Below, one piece after another: positions 34,078 to 39,227 of a stretch of 39,227 nt of DNA. The notes under the pieces were generated by a model, which was not told the DNA's origin, ran no database searches, and saw only the letters and a program-made list of their open reading frames with translations. Source of the DNA: Oscillospiraceae bacterium (GTDB lineage: Bacteria > Bacillota_A > Clostridia > Oscillospirales > WRJC01); the NCBI GenBank assembly GCA_009785015.1, contig WQXD01000005.1, forward strand, positions 1 through 39,227, read 5' to 3'. The position numbers were made by a program, and so were the translations under genes. The number at the start of each line of letters is the position of its first letter. Position 1 is the first letter of the stretch.

Positions 34078-34893
34078 TTACCCTCCGTGAATAAAATATT
34101 TTGATTCTCTTTTTTTTGCGTCGCGTATGTCCTTTATGTTCATTGCGGCAAGCAGCGCGAGCACCACCACGAACATGATGGCCGACAGCGCGTTGATTTC
34201 CGGGCTTATCTGTTTTCTGGTCATCGAATATATGGTCACGGGCAGCGTCTGCATTTCGGGCCCCGAGACAAACAGGCTTATGACCACGTCGTCGATCGAA
34301 TATGTGAACGCCATCAAAAATCCGCTCACGATCCCCGGCAGTATCTCCGGCAGTATCACCAGAAAAAACGCCTGGTACGGGCTGCAGCCCAGATCGAGCG
34401 CCGCTTCGTACTGATAGCGGTCGATCTGCCGCAGTTTCGGCATGAGGTTTAAAATCACATAGGGGACGCAAAACGAAATATGCGCCGCGAGCAATGTGGA
34501 AAACCCGGATTCGAAATTTACGAATGCGAAGAGCAGCATAAACGATACTCCGGTTATTATCTCCGGATTGAGCACGGGCAGGTAGGTTATATTCATGATA
34601 ACCGCTTTGGCCGTCTTTCTCATTGCGTGGATCCCGATCGCCGCCGCCGTGCCGATCACCGCGGCAACCGCCGAGGATATGAGCGCGAGCAGCAGGGTGT
34701 TTATCAGGGATTTGATGATCAGTTCGTTGCCGAACAGCCTGATATACCAGTCAAAAGTGAATCCGCCCCATACGGATTTGCTCTTTGAGGAATTGAACGA
34801 AAATACGATCAGTATAAAGATCGGGACATACAGAAACAAAAACACAAAGGCGAGATAGCCGAACGAAAATATATTTTTTGTTTTTTTTCTCAT
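34078..34893 (-). CDS. potC: Polyamine ABC transporter permease PotC
   Basis: The 271-residue inner-membrane permease has about six membrane segments: FGYLAFVFLFLYVPIFILIV at the start, and later segments around 65-90, 100-125, 135-155, 180-205 and 230-255. The EAA-type loop YEAALDLGCSPYQAFFLVIL contacts PotA. Length and motif are normal for PotC. It overlaps potB by 4 bp and ends 6 bp before potD, indicating translational coupling. Confidence 0.92.
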   Translation of the reverse strand: MRKKTKNIFSFGYLAFVFLFLYVPIFILIVFSFNSSKSKSVWGGFTFDWYIRLFGNELIIKSLINTLLLALISSAVAAVIGTAAAIGIHAMRKTAKAVIMNITYLPVLNPEIITGVSFMLLFAFVNFESGFSTLLAAHISFCVPYVILNLMPKLRQIDRYQYEAALDLGCSPYQAFFLVILPEILPGIVSGFLMAFTYSIDDVVISLFVSGPEMQTLPVTIYSMTRKQISPEINALSAIMFVVVLALLAAMNIKDIRDAKKRESKYFIHGG

Positions 34894-35711
34894 ACGATCA
34901 TGCCCTCCGTTTCATCCGCGTCAAACTGGTTTAAAAACGCCATGCTCAGCAGTATGAATATCATCAGTATAAAGGAAATGGCGGATCCGAGCTGCAAATT
35001 GTAGGTGGTGCCCAGCACCAGCTGCTCAATCAAGTCCCCCACCAAAAAATTCGCGCCGCCCCCGAGCATGCGGGAGATCACGAATGTGCTGACAGAGGGC
35101 ACAAACACCATCGTTATGCCGCTGAGTATCCCCGGTTTTGAAAGCGGCAGCACTACTTTGACTATGACGCCCCTGGAACCGGCGCCCAGATCCTGCGCCG
35201 ACTCGATTATCGATTTGTCTATTTTTATCATCACGGTATAAAGCGGAAGTATCATAAACGGAAGGTAGTTGTACACCATGCCGCAGACCACCGCCCCGCC
35301 CGTGTTTATCACCTGGATGGGCCCGAGTCCCGCAAAAGCGGCGAAACTGTTCGCCAGCGCGTCGATTTTTTCGAGCAGCGTCATCAGCGCGTAGGTGCGC
35401 AGGATAAAATTCATCCACATGGGCAGCATCAGAAGCATCATCATGATCTTCCGGGCCCCGCCGCCCAGCCGCGACATTATGAAGGCGAACGGGTACGCCA
35501 GAAGCAAACATACGGCCGTGGCAATCAACCCCAGTATCACGCTGCGCAAAAACACCGGGCCGAACTTCGCCACATCGGATATATTCACAAGCGTGAAATT
35601 CCCGCCGGCGTCGGTAAAAGCGAAATATCCGACCATAAAAAGCGGAATCAGCGTAAACGCCACGGCCCAGACGATATACGGGGCGGCGGGCAGCTTGGAC
35701 TTAAATATCAT
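34890..35711 (-). CDS. potB: Polyamine ABC transporter permease PotB
   Basis: 273 residues with about six membrane segments (e.g. [20 protein letters not shown], residues 10-30, and [20 protein letters not shown]). The EAA-type loop [20 protein letters not shown] fits the cytoplasmic face that PotA binds. Length is typical for PotB. It overlaps the end of potA by 11 bp and potC by 4 bp. It carries polyamines across the membrane together with PotC. Confidence 0.92.
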   Translation of the reverse strand: MIFKSKLPAAPYIVWAVAFTLIPLFMVGYFAFTDAGGNFTLVNISDVAKFGPVFLRSVILGLIATAVCLLLAYPFAFIMSRLGGGARKIMMMLLMLPMWMNFILRTYALMTLLEKIDALANSFAAFAGLGPIQVINTGGAVVCGMVYNYLPFMILPLYTVMIKIDKSIIESAQDLGAGSRGVIVKVVLPLSKPGILSGITMVFVPSVSTFVISRMLGGGANFLVGDLIEQLVLGTTYNLQLGSAISFILMIFILLSMAFLNQFDADETEGMIV

Positions 35712-36828
35712 TTATGTCCACCCCTTCTTCCTGCTCTTCGTCTATCATGCGGGATATATCCCCGATTTCGTAGGGCTCGTCTTCATCGTCCGTTTTTTTC
35801 ATGATGTGTATGTTCTGCGGGGAAACGTTCATGCCCGTGATCCCGCCGGCGGCGAGCGCCGCCGTGGAATGCGCTATCCATTTATACCCGAAAGAGTCGA
35901 TTGTCATTTCGTAGTGCACGCCCTTGAACGTGACCGTTTCGACCGTTCCTATTATATTGTTGTCGGAGGGCGGCTCGATGATTATGTCCTCGGGGCGTAT
36001 GACCACATCCACCCGCTCCATTTTTTTGAACCCTTTGTCCACGCATTCGAAATAGTTGCCGCCGAATTCCACGAAAAAATCCCGGTGCATGATGCCGTCC
36101 GTGATATTGCTCGCGCCGATGAATTTCGCCACGAAGGCGTTGGCGGGTTCGTTGTACACGTCCTCGGGCGCCCCGATCTGCTGTATTTCCCCGTTTCTCA
36201 TCACCACGATGGTGTCCGACATGGTCAGCGCCTCCTCCTGGTCGTGGGTGACATATATGAAGGTTATGTCAAGGCGCTGCTGTATTTTTTTGAGCTCGGC
36301 CTGCATCTCTTTTCTAAGCTGCAGATCGAGCGCGCCCAGCGGTTCGTCCAACAGCAGCACCCTGGGATAATTTATGAGCGCGCGGGCGATGGCGACCCTT
36401 TGCTGCTGGCCGCCGGACAGCGAATTTACGTCGCGCGCCTGGAACCCGCTCAGATTAACGAGCTCGAGCATCTCGGCGACCTTCGTCCTGATTTCGGCGT
36501 CTTTCGTCTTTTTGAGCCGCAGCGCGAAGGCCACGTTTTCGTAGACGTTCAAATGCGGGAACAGGGCGTACCTCTGGAAAATCGTGTTCACCTGGCGCAG
36601 GTGGGGCGGCACCCCGTTTATCTTTTTCCCGTCAAAATACACGTTTCCGGCCTTGGGCTGGGTGAATCCCCCGATAATTCTGAGCGTGGTCGTTTTTCCG
36701 CAGCCGGAAGGCCCGAGCAGGGTGAGAAATTCTTTGTCGTGGATATTCAGGTTTATCCCCTTGAGCACCTTCGCGGTTCCGTAGATGACCTCGATATCCT
36801 CGAGTTGTACGATCAGTTTTTCCTCCAA
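35701..36828 (-). CDS. potA: Polyamine ABC transporter ATPase PotA
   Basis: PotA powers the transporter by hydrolysing ATP on the cytoplasmic face. In its 375 residues lie Walker [14 protein letters not shown] (about 37-49), Q-loop [17 protein letters not shown] signature [16 protein letters not shown], Walker [13 protein letters not shown] and the H-loop [15 protein letters not shown]-type domain follows (about 280-350, [14 protein letters not shown]). Start: TTG 36828 with AAGGAT 8 bases upstream, because no ATG or GTG lies close to this position and the protein starts [16 protein letters not shown]. The stop lies inside potB. A solute-binding lipoprotein gene ends 39 bp upstream on the same strand and may be part of the transcript. 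Confidence 0.93.
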   Translation of the reverse strand: MEEKLIVQLEDIEVIYGTAKVLKGINLNIHDKEFLTLLGPSGCGKTTTLRIIGGFTQPKAGNVYFDGKKINGVPPHLRQVNTIFQRYALFPHLNVYENVAFALRLKKTKDAEIRTKVAEMLELVNLSGFQARDVNSLSGGQQQRVAIARALINYPRVLLLDEPLGALDLQLRKEMQAELKKIQQRLDITFIYVTHDQEEALTMSDTIVVMRNGEIQQIGAPEDVYNEPANAFVAKFIGASNITDGIMHRDFFVEFGGNYFECVDKGFKKMERVDVVIRPEDIIIEPPSDNNIIGTVETVTFKGVHYEMTIDSFGYKWIAHSTAALAAGGITGMNVSPQNIHIMKKTDDEDEPYEIGDISRMIDEEQEEGVDINDI

Positions 36829-36867
36829 AATTTATCCTTAATTTATCCTTTCGTTGTTTTATCCGCG

Positions 36868-38394
36868 TCACCCGGGCAGTTTTTCATAGGCGGCAATCAG
36901 TTTTTCGAGGTCCTTCTCGAATTTCGGGGCTTTTTTGTCGTAGTACGAGGCGAAGTCCGTGCTTTTTGCCTGCATGAGGTCCCTGAACATGCCCGCGATG
37001 AAAGGCCCTATGCTCATGCTGTTCAAAAACCCGAAGTTGAATTTGAGCCCGTCGCGTATGATGTCTATCATCTGCGAGCTTTCGTCGTCGCGCGCGTATT
37101 TTTTCTTCAAAGCTATCTCATAGTAGGCGGGGGTCACCTTGCGGTAGCTTTCGGCGCACAGGGCTTCCATCGCGGCGGCGGTGGCCTCCAATCTGGTGTT
37201 TGTCACAGGTATCGAAAATATGCTGAAGGAATCCTGCGAAGCTGTATAATAGTCTTTTTGGTCCTTGTCGAATTTGGGATAGGGGATGATGCCGTAGTCG
37301 CTGTTCATGGCGCGCAGCTCTTCGTTGGTCGCCAGAGTGCCCGGCATGAACAAAACCCTGTTTTCGGGAAACATCGCCATTATATCGTCGATATGGTTCT
37401 GGGCTTCCGGCACCGCGTACGAATTGTTCGCGTTGTCGTAAAGCAAACCATACAGGTTTTCCACTATCTGCGCCGTTTTCGGGTTATTGATCGACAGCTC
37501 GGGTATTCCGTGCTCGTTTTTTGTGGTGATCGGGTTGTCAAGGGTGGCAAACATCGCGTCGAGATAGGTCCCCGTGGTGATCGCGTATCCGAAAGCGTCG
37601 CCTTTGTCTGGTTTTCCGTCGCCGTTTAAGTCCCTCCATGTGTCGCGGGTGAGCTCCTTCAATTTTTCCATGGTAAAACCGCCGTTCAACACGAGCTGGT
37701 ACAGATTTTCCATACTCAGGTCCTGGGCCAGCTGTTTGTTGAAAAAAGTGACGTACATATTTTTGAGCAGCGATATCGCGAGGTCGCCGGCTATGAAGTA
37801 CAGTTTGCCGTCGACGGTCATTTCATCTGCGCAGCTCTCGCTCCACCAGGGCTGCGCGGGGGAAAGGTAGTCCACCGTTTTCAGGTTGTACAAAAGCCCG
37901 TCCAAGGCCACGGGGGTGATGTAATACGAATACGCCGCCACAAAATCGTAATCGTCGGCGCCCGCGGAAACCGAGTTTCTGAGGGCGTTGAGAAAAGTCG
38001 CCTGCTCGTCCCAGCCGCCGGGTATCTCTATTGAGACGATATTGATGCCCAGCCGCCCCTCCACGCTCCTGTTTCTTTTGTATATGGCGTCCTCCACCAC
38101 GTCGCCGCTGTCGACCTCCGCTTCCATTTCCCGCATATACCCGGTGGTATAGCTGACAGCCGAGGACCGGTTGAGTATGCGTATGTCCGCCCCGCCGAAA
38201 TCCAGATTGTCAGGCAGGCTGTCTTTGGCGTTTTGGCGGGAATCCGCGGCTTCCGGCGTGTTCTCCGGGGACGCCTTCCCGTCGTCTTTGTTTTCGTTTG
38301 CGTTTTGGTTTTTCGGCGCGGCGCCGGAACACGCCGACAGCAATAAAATGCACAAGGCCAAAAACAGGGCCGCCGCTCTTTTGTGATTTGCCAT
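36868..38394 (-). CDS. Orphan extracellular solute-binding lipoprotein (copy 3)
   Basis: 508 residues with signal peptide MANHKRAAALFLALCILLLS and lipobox LSAC, then a linker rich in Asn/Asp/Lys. Shared with the other copies are PWWSESCADEMTVDGKLYFI, DLNGDGKPDKGDAFGYA (from residue 255) and YARDDESSQMIDI. The two-lobe solute-binding fold is inferred from these and from length. It sits 39 bp before potA, but PotD already serves that transporter and this protein is not PotD-like. Start: ATG 38394 behind GGGGGAA; the upstream frame to 38559 lacks one. A TTGACA-N17-TATAAT promoter lies 52-80 bp upstream. Another related gene starts divergently at 38582. Confidence 0.8.
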   Translation of the reverse strand: MANHKRAAALFLALCILLLSACSGAAPKNQNANENKDDGKASPENTPEAADSRQNAKDSLPDNLDFGGADIRILNRSSAVSYTTGYMREMEAEVDSGDVVEDAIYKRNRSVEGRLGINIVSIEIPGGWDEQATFLNALRNSVSAGADDYDFVAAYSYYITPVALDGLLYNLKTVDYLSPAQPWWSESCADEMTVDGKLYFIAGDLAISLLKNMYVTFFNKQLAQDLSMENLYQLVLNGGFTMEKLKELTRDTWRDLNGDGKPDKGDAFGYAITTGTYLDAMFATLDNPITTKNEHGIPELSINNPKTAQIVENLYGLLYDNANNSYAVPEAQNHIDDIMAMFPENRVLFMPGTLATNEELRAMNSDYGIIPYPKFDKDQKDYYTASQDSFSIFSIPVTNTRLEATAAAMEALCAESYRKVTPAYYEIALKKKYARDDESSQMIDIIRDGLKFNFGFLNSMSIGPFIAGMFRDLMQAKSTDFASYYDKKAPKFEKDLEKLIAAYEKLPG

Positions 38395-38445
38395 ATTTGT
38401 TCCCCCGAATCGATAAAATTTTTTGCAGTTTGAAAAATTACCGTC

Positions 38446-38474
38446 ATTATACCTTATGCAATCGGATTTGTCAA
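38446..38474 (-). promoter_or_regulatory. Consensus promoter of solute-binding lipoprotein copy 3
   Basis: On the minus strand, TTGACA (38474-38469) and TATAAT (38451-38446), 17 bp apart, both perfect. It may drive the run lipoprotein-potABCD-dppA and further genes. Confidence 0.85.
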
Positions 38475-38581
38475 GTATTTTACATTTCGGGGAAAAAAAT
38501 TTACAAAAAGTTGATGGGGAAAACAAAAAAAAGTGATAAAATCGCGTATAAAGATTCAAAAAAACGACAAGGGGTTATATT

Positions 38582-39227
38582 ATGCCGAAACTTTCAAACA
38601 AAAAAAGAGCGCTTCTGTTTTTATTCTCTTTCGCGCTGGCCGCGGGCATGATTTTTTCTGCGGGGTGCGGCGGCGAAACTCCCGTAAGCGGCGCCGGGGA
38701 CAAAACCGGCGATTTGCCCGTTGTACAGGCCACCGAAGATAAGCCTTCGCATTATGCGGCGGGATATCTCCCGGAAGTCAGCTATGGGGGCTATGAGTTT
38801 CGCATAATGACCCCGAAAAACGGTTCGTTTGATCATTTGATCAGCTTGGAAGCGGATGTGGAGGAGGAAACCGGCGAAACTCTGCCCGACGCCATATACA
38901 AAAGAAACCGCCTCGTCGAGGAGCGGTACGGCATAGTGTTCAAGGGGATGGTGGTGGCGAGCTACGACGCCTGTTTTGACCAGTTCAAAAAAGCGGTGCG
39001 CTCCGCCTCCGACGATTTCGATTTGTGCATGCTGCTTCCCCGCTACGCCTGGTCCCAGGCCGTCGAGGGGGGAGCGGTCATGACGGCCGACCTGCCTCAT
39101 TTGGATATTTCCCAGCCCTGGTACGTCAAGTCCGTAAACAGCGAGATGACCATCGACGGAAAAATGTTTTTCGCGTACAGCGACGAGTGCCTCAACCTGC
39201 TCGAAAATACTTCCTGCGTGCTGTTCA
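38582..39227 (+). CDS. Orphan extracellular solute-binding lipoprotein (copy 4, partial)
   Basis: The 215 residues visible begin MPKLSNKKRALLFLFSFALA with the lipobox SAGC around residue 29, then a short acidic linker. PWYVKSVNSEMTIDGKMFFA and DAIYKRNRLVEERYGI match the same family as copies 1-3 (PWWxxx...GKL(Y/F)F and DAVYKRxxxIExKxxV). The gene runs past the window end, so the Ca-like loop and the C-terminal half are not visible. ATG 38582 has AAGGGG 7-12 bases upstream. A probable extended -10 (TGATAAAAT, 38534-38542) precedes it, without a good -35. It is divergent from copy 3 with 187 bp between. Confidence 0.8.
   Translation, partial: MPKLSNKKRALLFLFSFALAAGMIFSAGCGGETPVSGAGDKTGDLPVVQATEDKPSHYAAGYLPEVSYGGYEFRIMTPKNGSFDHLISLEADVEEETGETLPDAIYKRNRLVEERYGIVFKGMVVASYDACFDQFKKAVRSASDDFDLCMLLPRYAWSQAVEGGAVMTADLPHLDISQPWYVKSVNSEMTIDGKMFFAYSDECLNLLENTSCVLF

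Noticed and set aside
35395..37629. Long open frame on the plus strand (744 codons)
   Set aside because: It lies antisense to potB, potA and lipoprotein copy 3, which have clear motifs, start sites and overlaps. It is a composition shadow in GC-rich coding DNA.
38511..38542. TTGATG...TAAAAT promoter pair before 38582
   Set aside because: The spacer is 20 bp, too long for sigma-A. Only the extended -10 is kept as a possibility.

Overview
The window looks like a chromosome segment of an uncultured low-to-mid GC Gram-positive anaerobe of the class Clostridia. Evidence for this: strong AGGAGG-type ribosome binding sites, sigma-A promoters of the TTGACA-N17-TATAAT type, lipobox lipoproteins instead of periplasmic proteins, an S-layer-homology (SLH) protein, and a potABCD polyamine transporter. 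Genus cannot be read from the sequence.

Bases 1-2760 are a decayed accessory patch. They hold the end of an SLH protein, 3' fragments of several genes (Rpn-type nuclease, IS1182-type transposase, an RCC1 repeat, a winged-helix tail), a frameshifted antibiotic-phosphotransferase-like gene with a leader-peptide attenuator, a MITE with target duplication, and a 48-bp perfect palindrome. A 43-bp direct repeat (42/43 identical) brackets the patch.

Bases 2900-16030 carry a URO-D-family protein, an orphan solute-binding lipoprotein, a GH28-like beta-helix protein, an AAA/PD-(D/E)XK protein, a 1039-residue GNAT fusion protein and a GH38 alpha-mannosidase. The mannosidase gene is split by an ORF-less group II intron (14581-15727) that lies three codons after a zinc-ligand Asp. 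Removing it restores one continuous 939-residue frame. A second MITE-like element sits inside the intron.

Bases 16100-20400 hold three membrane proteins of unusual design: a TM-anchored beta-propeller, a J-domain/TM/Pro-Thr-rich protein, and a Cys-cluster/two-TM/coiled-coil protein. uvrA follows, with a perfect inverted repeat next to its promoter, then a DegT-type aminotransferase and an amidohydrolase.

Bases 25640-39227 hold two more complete orphan solute-binding lipoproteins and the start of a fourth, a phosphodiester-glycosidase-family lipoprotein, and a long minus-strand run: solute-binding lipoprotein, potA, potB, potC, potD, M55 D-aminopeptidase, amidohydrolase, acyl-CoA synthetase and a DUF1294-metallophosphoesterase fusion. 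The contents suggest a polysaccharide-, peptide- and polyamine-scavenging lifestyle. The least conventional items are the intron in GH38, the leader-peptide attenuator, the J-domain/TM/Pro-Thr protein and the GNAT fusion.
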